A stretch of DNA of 64,000 nucleotides, from NCBI GenBank assembly GCA_963580455.1, contig OY756958.1:18054501-18118500 (forward strand), given 5' to 3'. This document shows positions 1 to 12,230 of this stretch, in pieces. Source of the stretch: Euonymus europaeus. Its lineage: Eukaryota > Streptophyta > Magnoliopsida > Celastrales > Celastraceae. The number at the start of each line of letters is the position of its first letter. Within the stretch, counting starts at the first letter, position 1. The translations under genes were made by a program, and so were the position numbers. The notes below the pieces were generated by a model that did no database searches, was not told the origin of the DNA, and worked only from the letters and a program-made list of their open reading frames with translations.

Positions 1-109
1 TTGAATAGCTTTAAAGTTTTTGTCCATTTTTCATAGAAAGTTGGGGTTTTGGCATCGAAATAATCTAGGAAGCATATACTCGTAAAATTTGACATAGAAT
101 AACAATAAA

Positions 110-1860
110 AAGTGTACACCGAGCAATTTTGATAGTCCGAAGTTGCACAACGCTCTCTATGGAGGAACTTTTAATGTTTTTGTCTATTTGTCATAGAAAG
201 TTCGGGTTTTGGCATCAAAATAATCCACAAAGCATATACTCGTAAAATTTGACATAGAAGAACAATAAAAAGTGTACACTGAGCGACTTTGTTGATTAGA
301 AGTTGCTCAACTCTCTCTATGGAGGACCTTTTAACGTTTTTGTCCATTTGTCTTGTAAAGTTGGTGTTTTCTCATCGAAATAATCTAGGAAGCTTATACT
401 CGTAAAATTTGACATAGAAGAACAATAAAAGTGTACACCGAGCAACTTTGATAGTCCGAAGTTGCACAACGCTCTCTGTGGAGGAGCTTTAAACGGTTTT
501 GTCCATTTCTCATAGAAAGTTGGGGTTTTGTCATCGAAATAATCTAGGAAGCTTATACTCGTAAAATTTGATGTAGAAGAACAATAAAAAGTGTACAAAA
601 AGCAACTTTGATGGTCCGGAATTGCTCAACTCTCACTAAGAAGTAGCTTTTAACGGTTTTGCTCATTTCTTATTGATAGTTGGGGTTTTGGCATCAAAAT
701 AATCCAGCAAGCATATACTCGTAAAATTTGACATAGAATAACAATAAAAAGTGTACACCGGGCAACTTTGATAGTCCGAAGTTGCTCAACTCACTCTATG
801 GAGGAGCTTTAAACGGTTTTGTCCATTTTTCATAGAAAGTTGGGGTTTTGGCATCGAAATAATCTAGGAAGCTTATACTCGTAAAATTTGACGTAGAAGA
901 ACAATAAAAAGTGTACAATGAGCAACTTTGATGGTCCGGAATTGCTCAACTCTCACTATGAAGTAGCTTTTAACAGTTTTGCTCATTTTTATTGGTAGTT
1001 GGGATTTTGGCTTCAAAATAATCCAGCAAGCCTATACTCGTAAAATTTGACATAGAAGAACAATAAAAAGTGCACACCGAGCAACTTTGATAGTCCGAAG
1101 TTGCACAACTCTCTCTATGGAGGAGCTTTTAACGTTTTTGTCCATTTGTCATAGAAAGTTGGGTTTTGGCATCGAAATAATCTAGGACGCTTATACTCGT
1201 AAAATTTGACATAGAAGAACAATAAAAAGTCTACACCGAGCAACTTTTATGTTCTGAAGTTGCTCAATTCTCTCTATTGAGTAGCTTTAAAAGTTTTTGT
1301 CCATTTTTCGTAGAAAGTTAGGGTTTTGACATCGAAATAATCTAGGAAGCTTATACTCGTAAAATTTGACATAGAACAACAATAAAAAGTGTACACCGAG
1401 CAACTTTGATAGTCCGAAGTTGCACAACTCTCTCTATGGAGGAGCTTTTAACGTTTTTGTCCATTTGTCATAGAAAGTTGGGTTTTGGCATCGAAATAAT
1501 CTAGGGCGCTTATACTCGTAAAATTTTACATAGAAGAACAATAAAAAGTGTACACCGAGCAACTTTGATAGTCCGAAGTTGCACAACTCTCTCTATGGAG
1601 GAGCTTTTAACGTTTTTGTCCATTTGTCATAGAAAGTTTGGTTTTGGCATCGAAATAATCTAGGGCGCTTATACTCGTAAAGTTTAACATAGAAGAACAA
1701 TAAAAAGTGTACACCGAGCAACTTTTATGGTCCGAAGTTGCTCAACTCTCTCTGTGGAGGAGCTTTAAACGGTTTTGTCCATTTGTCATAGAAAGTTGGG
1801 TTTTGGCATCAAAATAATCTAGGAAGCTTATACTCGTAAAATTTGACATAGAAGAAAAAT
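110..1860 (+). repeat. Duplicated block, left copy (offset 4633)
   Basis: Eleven consecutive monomers (order F-B-D-C-D-C-A-E-A-A-G) recur at about 4743-6493. Rare shared markers fix the offset: GTGTACAAAAAGCAAC at 591 and 5224, and AGTTTAACATAG at 1681 and 6314, both 4633 bp apart. Homology ends around 1860, where the left copy continues with an A monomer and the right copy with an E monomer. Edges were estimated by eye. Confidence 0.85.
1548..1706 (+). repeat. Representative class A monomer (159 bp)
   Basis: Class A reads GAGCAACTTTGATAGTCCG, then TTGCACAACTCTCTCTATGG, then GGAGCTTTTAACGTTTTTG. It differs from D by CAC instead of CTC after the dyad and by TTTTAACG instead of TTTAAACGG. This copy has three G in GTTTGGTTTTGG-type context instead of four, making it 159 bp. 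It follows a nearly identical A monomer starting about 159 bp upstream, which suggests a local one-monomer duplication. Confidence 0.85.
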
Positions 1861-2345
1861 AAAAAGTGTACACCGAGCAACTTTGATTGTCCGAAGTTGC
1901 ACAACTCTCTCTATGGAGGAGCTTTTAACGTTTTTGTCCATTTGTCATAGAAAGTTGAGGTTTTGACATCGAAATAATCTAGGAAGCTTATACTCGTAAA
2001 ATTTGACATAGAATAACAATAAAAAGTGTACACCGATCAAATTTAATAGCTAGAAGTTGCACAACACTCTCTATGGAGGAGCTTTTAATGTTTTTGTCCA
2101 TTTGTCATAGAAAGTTCGGGTTTTGGCATCAAAATAATCCACAAAGCATATACTCGTAAAATTTGACATAGAAGAACAATAAAAAGTGCACACCGAGCGA
2201 CTTTGTTGATTAGAAGTTGCTCAACTCTCTCTATGGAGGACCTTTTAACGGTTTTGTCCATTTGTCTTGTAAAGTTGTTGTTTTCTCATCGAAATAATCT
2301 AGGAAGCTTATACTCGTAAAATTAGACATAGAAGAACAATAAAAA

Positions 2346-3625
2346 GTGTACATCGAGCAACTTTGATAGTCCGAAGTTGCTCAACTCACTCTGTGGAGGA
2401 GCTTTAAACGGTTTTGTCCATTTCTCATGGAAAGTTGGGGTTTTGGCATCGAAATAATGTAGGAAGCTTATACTCGTAAAATTTGACGTAGAAGAACAAT
2501 AAAAAGTGTACAATGAGCAACTTTGATGGTCCGGAATTGCTCAACTCTCACTATGAAGTAGCTTTTAACGGTTTTGCTCATTTCTTATTGATAGTTGGGG
2601 TTTTGGCATCAAAATAATCCAGCAAGCATATACTCGTAAAATATGACATAGAATAACAATAAAAAGTGTACACCGAGCAACTTTGATAGTCCGAAGTTGC
2701 TCAACTCACTCTATGGAGGAGCTTTAAACGGTTTTGTCCTTTTGTCATAGAAAGTTGGGTTTTTGGCATCGAAATAATCTAGGAAGCTTATACTCGTAAA
2801 ATTTGATATAGAATAACAATAAAAAATGTACACCGAGCAACTTTTATGTTCTGAAGTTGCTCAACTCTCTCTATTGAATAGCTTTAAAGTTTTTGTCCAT
2901 TTGTCATAGAAAGTTGGGGTTTTGGCATCGAAATAATCTAGGAAGCTTATACTCGTAAAATTTGACATAGAAGAACAATAAAAAGTGTACACCGAGCAAC
3001 TTTGATAGTCCGAAGTTGCTTAACTCACTCTATGGAGGGGCTTTAAACGGTTGTGTCCATTTCTCATAGAAAGTTGGGATTTTGGCATCGAAATAATCTA
3101 GGAAGCTTATACTCGTAAAATTTGACGTAGAAGAACAATAAAAAGTGTACAATGAGCAACTTTGATGGTCCGAAATTGCTCAACTCTCACTATGAAGTAG
3201 CTTTTAACGGTTTTACTCATTTCTTATTGATAGTTGGGGTTTTGGCATCAAAATAATTCAGCAAGCATATACTCGTAAAATTTGACATAGAAGGAACAAC
3301 AAAAAGTGTACACCGAGCAACTTTGATAGTCCGAAGTTGCTCAACTCACTCTATGGAGGAGCGTTAAACGGTTTTGTCCTTTTGTCATAGAAAGTTGGGT
3401 TTTTGGCATCGAAATAATCTAGGAAGCTTATACTCGTAAAATTTGATATAGAATAACAATAAAAAGTGTACAACGAGCAACTTTTATGTTCTGAAGTTGC
3501 TCAACTCTCTCTATTGAGTAGCTTTAAAAGTTTTTGTCCATTTTTCATAGAAAGTTGGGGTTTTGGCATCGAAATAATCTAGGAAGCCTATACTAGTAAA
3601 ATTTGACATAGAACAACAATAAAAA
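2346..3625 (+). repeat. Tandem 4-mer D-C-D'-E, two copies
   Basis: The order D-C-D'-E occurs twice in succession (about 2346-2984 and 2985-3625, period ~640 bp). The copies differ at several sites (CATGG versus CATAG, TTTTGTCC versus TTGTGTCC, GAATAACAAT versus GAAGGAACAAC), so this duplication is older than the 5-mer at 6659. Confidence 0.7.
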
Positions 3626-4742
3626 GTGTACAACGAGCGACTTTGATGATTAGAAGTTGCTCAACTCTCTCCATCAAGGAGCTTTTAACGTTTTATTCTA
3701 TTTGTCTTTTAAAGTTGGTGTTTTCACATCGAAATAATCTAGGAGGCATATACTCGTAAAATTTGATATAGAAGAACAATAAAAAGTGTAAACCGAGCAA
3801 CTTTGATAGTCCGAAGTTGCTCAACTCACTCTATTGAGAAGCTTTAAACGGTTTTGTCCATTTGTCATAGAAAGTTAGGGTTTTGTCATCGAAATAATCT
3901 AGGAAGCTTAAACTCGTAAAATTTGAAGTAGAAGAACAATAAAAAGTGTACACCGAGCAACTTTGATAGTCCGAAGTTGCTCAACTCACTCTATGGAGGA
4001 GCTTTAAACGGTTTTGTCCATTTTTCATAGAAAGTTGGGGTTTTGGCATCGAAATAATCTAGGAAGCTTATACTCGTAGAATTTGACGTAGAAGAACAAT
4101 AAAAAGTGTACAATGAGCAACTTTGATGGTCCGGAATTGCTCAACTCTCACTATGAAGTAGCTTTTAACGGTTTTGCTCATTTTTATTGGTAGTTGGGAT
4201 TTTGGCATCAAAATAATCCAGCAATCATATACTCGTAAAATTTGACATAGAAGAACAATAAAAAGTGTACACCGAGCAACTTTGATAGTCCGAAGTTGCA
4301 CAACTCTCTCTATGGAGGAGCTTTAAACGTTTTTGTCCATTTGTCATAGAAAGTTGGTTTTTGGCATCGAAATAATCTAGGACGCTTATACTCGTAAAAT
4401 TTGACATAGAAGAACAATAAAAAGTCTACACCGAGCAACTTTTATGTTCTGAAGTTGCTCAATTCTCTCTATTGAGTAGCTTTAAAAGTTTTTGTCCATT
4501 TTTCGTAGAAAGTTAGGGTTTTGACATCGAAATAATCTAGGAAGCTTATACTCGTAAAATTTGACATAGAAGAACAATAAAAAGTCTACACCGAGCAACT
4601 TTTATGTTCTGAAGTTGCTCAATTCTCTCTATTAAGTAGCTTTAAAAGTTTTTGTCCATTTTTCGTAGAAAGTTAGGGTTTTGACATCGAAATAATCTAG
4701 GAAGCTTATACTCGTAAAATTTGACATAGAACAATAATAAAG

Positions 4743-6493
4743 AGTGTACACCGAGCAAATTTGATAGTCCGAAGTTGCACAACACTCTCTATGGAGGAGC
4801 TTTTAATGTTTTTGTCTATTTGTCATAGAAAGTTCGGGTTTTGGCATCAAAATAATCCACAAAGCATATACTCGTAAAATTTGACATAGAAGAACAATAA
4901 AAAGTGTACACCGAGCGACTTTGTTGATTAGAAGTTGCTCAACTCTCTCTATGGAGGACCTTTTAACGTTTTTGTCCATTTGTCTTGTAAAGTTGGTGTT
5001 TTCTCATCGAAATAATCTAGGAAGCTTATACTCGTAAAATTTGACATAGAAGAACAATAAAAAGTGTACACCGAGCAACTTTGATAGTCCGAAGTTGCAC
5101 AACGCTCTCTATGGAGGAGCTTTAAACGGTTTTGTCCATTTCTCATAGAAAGTTGGGGTTTTGGCATTGAAATAATCTAGGAAGCTTATACTCGTAAAAT
5201 TTGACGTAGAAGAACAATAAAAAGTGTACAAAAAGCAACTTTGATGGTCCGGAATTGCTCAACTCTCACTAAGAAGTAGCTTTTAACGGTTTTGCTCATT
5301 TCTTATTGATAGTTGGGGTTTTGGCATCAAAATAATCCAGCAAGCATATACTCGTAAAATTTGACATAGAATAACAATAAAAAGTGTACACCGGGCAACT
5401 TTGATAGTCCGAAGTTGCTCAACTCACTCTATGGAGGAGCTTTAAACGGTTTTGTCCATTTTTCATAGAAAGTTGGGGTTTTGGCATCGAAATAATCTAG
5501 GAAGCTTATACTCGTAAAATTTGACGTACAAGAACAATAAAAAGTGTACAATGAGCAACTTTGATGGTCCGGAATTGCTCAACTCTCACTATGAAGTAGC
5601 TTTTAACGGTTTTGCTCATTTTTATTGGTAGTTGGGATTTTGGCTTCAAAATAATCCAGCAAGCATATACTCGTAAAATTTGACATAGAAGAACAATAAA
5701 AAGTGTACACCGAGCAACTTTGATAGTCCGAAGTTGCACAACTCTCTCTATGGAGGAGCTTTTAACGTTTTTGTCCATTTGTCATAGAAAGTTGAGTTTT
5801 GGCATCGAAATAATCTAGGACGCTTATACTCGTAAAATTTGACATAGAAGAACAATAAAAAGTCTACACCGAGCAACTTTTATGTTCTGAAGTTGCTCAA
5901 TTCTCTCTATTGAGTAGCTTTAAAAGTTTTTGTCCATTTTTCGTAGAAAGTTAGGGTTTTGACATTGAAATAATCTAGGAAGCTTATACTCGTAAAATTT
6001 GACATAGAACAACAATAAAAAGTGTACACCGAGCAACTTTGATAGTCCGAAGTTGCACAACTCTCTCTATGGAGGAGCTTTTAACGTTTTTGTCCATTTG
6101 TCATAGAAAGTTGGGTTTTGGCATCGAAATAATCTAGGGCGCTTATACTCGTAAAATTTTACATAGAAGAACAATAAAAAGTGTACACCGAGCAACTTTG
6201 ATAGTCCGAAGTTGCACAACTCTCTCTATGGAGGAGCTTTTAACGTTTTTGTCCATTTGTCATAGAAAGTTGGGTTTTGGCATCGAAATAATCTAGGGCG
6301 CTTATACTCGTAAAGTTTAACATAGAAGAACAATAAAAAGTGTACACCGAGCAACTTTTATGGTCCGAAGTTGCTCAACTCTCTCTGTGGAGGAGCTTTA
6401 AACGGTTTTGTCCATTTGTCATAGAAAGTTGGGTTTTGGCATCAAAATAATCTAGGAAGCTTATACTCGTAAAATTTGACATAGAAGAACAAT
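4743..6493 (+). repeat. Duplicated block, right copy (offset 4633)
   Basis: This is the second copy of the block at 110-1860. It shares the rare C variant CTCACTAAGAAGTAGC and the AATCTAGGGCGC pair of A monomers. It leads directly into the 799-bp 5-mer region. Confidence 0.85.
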
Positions 6494-6658
6494 AAAAAGT
6501 GTACACCGAGCAACGTTTATGTTCTGAAGTTGCTAAATTCTCTCTATTGAGTAGCTTTAAAAGTTTTTGTCCATTTGTCATAGAAAGTTGAGGTTTTGAC
6601 ATCGAAATAATCTAGGAAGCTTATACTGATAAAATTTGACATAGAATAACAATAAAAA

Positions 6659-6818
6659 GTGTACACCGAGCAAATTTAATAGTCCGAAGTTGCACAACAC
6701 TCTCCATGGAGGAGTTTTTAATGTTTTTTTGCATTTGTCATAGAAAGTTTGGGTTTTGGCATCAAAATAATCCACAAAGCATATACTCGTAAAATTTGAC
6801 ATAGAAGAACAATAAAAA
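6659..6818 (+). repeat. Representative class F' monomer
   Basis: This is a 160-bp monomer with CAAATTTAATAGTCCG, TTGCACAACACTCTCC, GTTTGGGTTTTGGCATCA and AATCCACAAAGCAT. The AAGCAT in place of AAGCTT removes the HindIII site, and GGCATCA replaces GGCATCG. The GGCATCA/CACAAAGCAT pair is the marker of all F-type monomers in the window. Confidence 0.85.
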
Positions 6819-6978
6819 GTGTACACCGAGCGACTTTGTTGATTAGAAGTTGCTCAACTCTCTCTATGGAGGACCTTTTAACGTTTTTGTCCATTTGTCT
6901 TGTAAAGTTGGTGTTTTCTCATCGAAATAATCTAGGAAGCTTATACTCGTAAAATTTGACATAGAGGAACAATAAAAA
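6819..6978 (+). repeat. Representative class B monomer
   Basis: This is a 160-bp monomer with GAGCGACTTTGTTGATTAG, AAGTTGCTC, GGAGGACCTTTTAACG, TTTGTCTTGTAAAGTTGG and TTTTCTCATCG. It almost always follows an F monomer. In the inverted repeat the A to G change in the left arm gives a G-T position opposite the right arm rather than an A-T pair. Confidence 0.85.
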
Positions 6979-7138
6979 GTGTACACCGAGCAACTTTGAT
7001 AGTTTGAAGTTGCTCAACTCTCTCTATGGAGGAGCGTTAAACGGTTTTGTCCATTTCTCATAGAAAGTTGGGGTTTTGGCCTCGAAATAATCTAGGAAGC
7101 TTATACTCGTAAAATTTGACGTAGAAGAACAATAAAAA
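6979..7138 (+). repeat. Representative class D monomer
   Basis: This is a 160-bp monomer ending in TTTCTCATAGAAAGTTGG, a GGGGTTTTGG segment and GACGTAGAAG. Most D copies carry CAACTCACTCTATGG; this copy and its 5-mer siblings carry TAGTTTGAAG and CAACTCTCTCTATGG. GACGTAG (instead of GACATAG) marks the D monomer immediately preceding a C monomer. Confidence 0.8.
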
Positions 7139-7297
7139 GTGTACAATGAGCAACTTTGATGGTCCGGAATTGCTCAACTCTCACTATGAAGTAGCTTTTA
7201 ACGGTTTTGCTCATTTCTTATTGATAGTTGGGGTTTTGGCATCAAAATAATCCAGCAAGCATATACTCGTAAAATTTGACATAGAATAACAATAAAA
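7139..7297 (+). repeat. Representative class C monomer (159 bp)
   Basis: Class C is the most divergent common monomer. It reads GTGTACAATGAGCAAC, GATGGTCCGGAATTGCTC, AACTCTCACTATGAAGTAGC, TTTTGCTCATTTCTTATTG, GGCATCAAAATAATCCAGC and AAGCATATACTC. It lacks the HindIII site, and its inner dyad is weakened (C opposite A at one position). C monomers nearly always follow D with GACGTAG and are usually followed by D or D'. Confidence 0.85.
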
Positions 7298-7457
7298 GTG
7301 TACACCGAGCAACTTTGATAGTCCGAAGTTGCTCAACTCACTCTATGGAGGAGCTTTAAACGGTTTTGTCCTTTTGTCATAGAAAGTTGGGTTTTTGGCA
7401 TCGAAATAATTTAGGAAGCTTATACTGATAAAATTTGATATAGAATAACAATAAAAA
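7298..7457 (+). repeat. Representative class D' monomer
   Basis: Class D' resembles D up to CAACTCACTCTATGGAGG but then reads GTCCTTTTGTCATAGAAAG, GTTGGGTTTTTGGCATCG and GATATAGAATAAC. In domain I it follows C and precedes E or F'. Confidence 0.8.
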
Positions 7458-9055
7458 GTGTACACCGAGCAAATTTAATAGTCCGAAGTTGCACAACACT
7501 CTCCATGGAGGAGTTTTTAAAGTTTTTTTGCATTTGTCATAGAAAGTTTGGGTTTTGGCATCAAAATAATCCACAAAGCATATACTCGTAAAATTTGACA
7601 TAGAAGAACAATAAAAAGTGTACACCGAGCGACTTTGTTGATTAGAAGTTGCTCAACTCTCTCTATGGAGGACCTTTTAACGTTTTTGTCCATTTGTCTT
7701 GTAAAGTTGGTGTTTTCTCATCGAAATAATCTAGGAAGCTTATACTCGTAAAATTTGACATAGAGGAACAATAAAAAGTGTACACCGAGCAACTTTGATA
7801 GTTTGAAGTTGCTCAACTCTCTCTATGGAGGAGCGTTAAACGGTTTTGTCCATTTCTCATAGAAAGTTGGGGTTTTGGCCTCGAAATAATCTAGGAAGCT
7901 TATACTCGTAAAATTTGACGTAGAAGAACAATAAAAAGTGTACAATGAGCAACTTTGATGGTCCGGAATTGCTCAACTCTCACTATGAAGTAGCTTTTAA
8001 CGGTTTTGCTCATTTCTTATTGATAGTTGGGGTTTTGGCATCAAAATAATCCAGCAAGCATATACTCGTAAAATTTGACATAGAATAACAATAAAAGTGT
8101 ACACCGAGCAACTTTGATAGTCCGAAGTTGCTCAACTCACTCTATGGAGGAGCTTTAAACGGTTTTGTCCTTTTGTCATAGAAAGTTGGGTTTTTGGCAT
8201 CGAAATAATTTAGGAAGCTTATACTGATAAAATTTGATATAGAATAACAATAAAAAGTGTACACCGAGCAAATTTAATAGTCCGAAGTTGCACAACACTC
8301 TCCATGGAGGAGTTTTTAATGTTTTTTTGCATTTGTCATAGAAAGTTTGGGTTTTGGCATCAAAATAATCCACAAAGCATATACTCGTAAAATTTGACAT
8401 AGAAGAACAATAAAAAGTGTACACCGAGCGACTTTGTTGATTAGAAGTTGCTCAACTCTCTCTATGGAGGACCTTTTAACGTTTTTGTCCATTTGTCTTG
8501 TAAAGTTGGTGTTTTCTCATCGAAATAATCTAGGAAGCTTATACTCGTAAAATTTGACATAGAGGAACAATAAAAAGTGTACACCGAGCAACTTTGATAG
8601 TTTGAAGTTGCTCAACTCTCTCTATGGAGGAGCGTTAAACGGTTTTGTCCATTTCTCATAGAAAGTTGGGGTTTTGGCCTCGAAATAATCTAGGAAGCTT
8701 ATACTCGTAAAATTTGACGTAGAAGAACAATAAAAAGTGTACAATGAGCAACTTTGATGGTCCGGAATTGCTCAACTCTCACTATGAAGTAGCTTTTAAC
8801 GGTTTTGCTCATTTCTTATTGATAGTTGGGGTTTTGGCATCAAAATAATCCAGCAAGCATATACTCGTAAAATTTGACATAGAATAACAATAAAAGTGTA
8901 CACCGAGCAACTTTGATAGTCCGAAGTTGCTCAACTCACTCTATGGAGGAGCTTTAAACGGTTTTGTCCTTTTGTCATAGAAAGTTGGGTTTTTGGCATC
9001 GAAATAATTTAGGAAGCTTATACTCGTAAAATTTGATATAGAATAACAATAAAAA

Positions 9056-9214
9056 GTGTACACCGAGCAACTTTTATGTTCTGAAGTTGCTCAACTCTCT
9101 CTATTGAATAGCATTAAAGTTTTTGTCCATTTTTCATAGAAAGTTGGGGTTTTGGCATCGAAATAATCTAGGAAGCTTATACTCGTAAAATTTGACATAG
9201 AATAACAATAAAAA
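9056..9214 (+). repeat. Representative class E monomer (159 bp)
   Basis: Class E carries CAACTTTTATGTTCTGAAG, TTGCTCAACTCTCTCTATTG and a GTAGC or ATAGC segment followed by TTTAAA(A)GTTTTTG. Here the copy reads ATAGCATTAAAG. It normally follows D' (with GATATAG) and precedes F. Confidence 0.8.
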
Positions 9215-9834
9215 GTGTACACCGAGCAATTTTGATAGTCCGAAGTTGCACAATGCTCTCAATGGAGGAGCTTTTACTGTTTTTGTCTATTTGTCATAGA
9301 AAGTTCGGGTTTTGGCATCAAAATAATCCACAAAGCATATACTCGTAAAATTTGACATAGAAGAACAATAAAAAGTGTACACCGAGCGACTTTGTTGATT
9401 AGAAGTTGCTCAACTCTCTCTATGGAGGACCTTTTAACATTTTTGTCCATTTGTCTTGTAAAGTTGGTGTTTTCTCATCGAAATAATCTAGGAAGCTTAT
9501 ACTCGTAAAATTTGACATAGAAGAACAATAAAAAGTGTATACCGAGCATCTTTGGTAGTCCGAAGTTGCTCAACTCACTCTATGGAGGTGCTTTAAACGG
9601 TTTTGTCCATTTCTCATAGAAAGTTGGCGTTTTGGCATCGAAATAATCTAGGAAGCTTATACTCGTAAAATTTGACGTGGAAGAACAATAAAAAGTGTAC
9701 AATGAGCATGTTTGATGGTCCGGAATTGCTCAACTCTCACTATGAAGTAGCTTTTAACGGTTTTGCTCATTTCTTATTGATAGTTGAGGTTTTGGCATCA
9801 AAATAATCCAGCAAGCATATACTCGTAAAATTTG

Positions 9835-11120
9835 ACATAGAATAACAATAAAAAGTGTACACCGAGCAAATTTGATAGTCCGAAGTTGCACAACACTCTC
9901 TATGGAGGAGCTTTTAATGTTTTTGTCCATTTGTCATAGAAAGTTGGGGTTTTGGCATCGAAATAATCTAGGAAGCTTATACTCGTAAAATTTGACATAG
10001 AAGAACAATAAAAAGTGTACACCGAGCGACTTTGTTGATTAGAAGTTGCTCAACTCTCTCTATGGAGGACCTTTTAACGTTTTTGACCATTTGTCTTGTA
10101 CAGTTGGTGTTTTCTCATCGAAATAATCTAGGAAGCTTATACTCGTAAAATTTGACATAGAAGAACAATAAAAAGTGTACACCGAGCAACTTTGATAGTC
10201 CGAAGTTGCTCAACTCACTCTATGGAGGAGCTTTAAACGGTTTTGTCCATTTTTCATAGAAAGTTGGGGTTTTGGCATCGAAATAATCTAGGAAGCTTAT
10301 ACTCGTAAAATTTGACATAAAAGAACAATAAAAGGTGTACAATGAGCAACTTTGATGGTCGTGAATTGCTCAACTCTCACTATGAAGTAGCTTTTAACGG
10401 TTTTGCTCATTTCTTAATGATAGTTGGGGTTTTGGCATCAAAATAATCCAGCAAGGATATACTCGTAAAATTTGACATAGAATAACAATAAAAAGTGTAC
10501 ACCGAGCAACTTTGATAGTCCGAAGTTGCTCAACTCACTCTATGGAGGAGCTTTAAACGGTTTTGTCCTTTCGTCATAGAAAGTTGGGTTTTTGGCATCG
10601 AAATAATCTAGGAAGCTTATACTCGTAAAATTTGATATAGAATAACAATAAAAAATGTACACCGAGCAACTTTTATGTTCTGAAGTTGCTCAACTCTCTC
10701 TATTGAATAGCTTTAAAGTTTTTGTCCATTTGTCATAGAAAGTTGGGGTTTTGGCATTGAAATAATCTAGGAAGCTTATACTCGTAAAATTTGACATAGA
10801 AGAACAATAAAAAGTGTAGACCGAGCAACTTTGATAGTACGAAGTTGCTCAACTCACTCTATGGAGGGGCTTTAAACGGTTGTGTCCATTTCTCATAGAA
10901 AGTTGGGATTTTGGCATCAAAATAATCTAGGAAGCTTATACTCGTAAAATTTACGTAGAAGAACAATAAAAAGTGTACAATGAGCAACTTTGATGGTCCG
11001 AAATTCCTCAACTCTCACTATGAAGTAGCTTTTAACGGTTTTGCTCATTTCTTATTGATAGTTGGGGTTTTGGCATCAAAATAATCCAGCAAGCATATAC
11101 TCGTAAAATTTGACATAGAA
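9835..11120 (+). repeat. Duplicated block, left copy (offset ~2396)
   Basis: Eight monomers (F-B-D-C-D'-E-D-C) recur at about 12231-13516. Shared rare markers are GACCATTTGTCTTGTACAG at 10085 and 12481, GGTCGTGAATTGC, and TGTAGACCGAG at 10815 and 13211, each 2396 bp apart. A one-base indel near 10950 shifts the offset to 2397. Confidence 0.85.
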
Positions 11121-12230
11121 TAACAATAAAAAGTGTACACCGAGCAACTTTGATAGTCCGAAGTTGCTCAACTCACTCTATGGAGGAGCTTTAAACGGTT
11201 TTGTCCATTTCTCATAGAAAGTTGGGGTTCTGGCATCGAAATAATCTAGGAAGCTTATACTCGTAAAATTTGACGTAGAAGAACAGTAAAAAGTGTACAA
11301 TGAGCAACTTTGATTGTCCGGAATTGCTCAACTCTCACTATGAAGTAGCTTTTAACGGTTTTGCTCATTTCTTATTGATAGTTGGGGTTTTGGCATCAAA
11401 ATAATCCAGCAAACATATACTCATAAAATTTGACATAGAATAACAATAAAAAGTGTACACCGAGCAACTTTGATAGTCCGAAGTTGCTCAACTCACTATG
11501 AAGTAGCTTTTAACGGTTTTGCTCATTTCTTATTGATAGTTGGGGTTTTGGCATCGAAATAATCTAGGAAGCTTATATTTATAAAATTTGACATAGAATA
11601 ACAATAAAAAGTGTACACCTAGCAAATTTGATAGTCCGAAGTTGCACAACACTCTCTATGGAGGAGCTTTTAATGTTTTTCTCTATTTGTCATAGAAAGT
11701 TCGGGTTTTGGCATCAAAATAATCTACAAAGCATATACTCGTAAAATTTGACATAGAATAACAATAAAAAGTGTACACCGAGCAATTTTGATAGTCCGAA
11801 GTTGCACAACGCTCTCTATGGATGAGCTTTTAATATTTTTGTCCATTTCTCATAGAAAGTTGGGGTTTTGGCATCGAAATAATCTAGGAAGCTTATACTC
11901 GTAAAATTTGACATAGAATAACAATAAAAAGTGTACACCGAGCAATTTTGATAGTCCGAAGTTGCACAACGCTCTCTATGGAGGAGCTTTTACTGTTTTT
12001 GTCCATTTGTCATAGAAAGTTCGGGTTTTGGCATCAAAACAATCCACAAAGCATGTACTCGTAAAATTTGACATAGAAGAACAATAAAAAGTGTACACCA
12101 AGCAACTTTGATTGTCCGAAGTTGCACAACTCTCTCTATGGAAGAGCTTTTAACGTTTTTGTCCATTTGTCATAGAAAGTTGGGGTTTTGACATCGAAAT
12201 AATCTAGGAAGCTTATACTCCTAAAATTTG

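Larger units (their letters stand above)
6659..9055 (+). repeat. Higher-order repeat: 799-bp 5-mer (F'-B-D-C-D'), three copies
   Basis: Three consecutive 799-bp units start at 6659, 7458 and 8257. Each has five monomers of 160, 160, 160, 159 and 160 bp. The copies appear almost identical by eye: one internal difference is AATG versus AAAG near 7520, and the last copy ends with CTCGTAAAA where the internal junctions have CTGATAAAA. The E monomer of the parental six-monomer order is missing inside the array and reappears directly after it at 9056. Confidence 0.93.

Noticed and set aside
6659..9055. 799-bp units as a transposable element or gene cluster
   Set aside because: The unit is made wholly of five ordinary satellite monomers, with no terminal repeats, coding sequence or target duplication.
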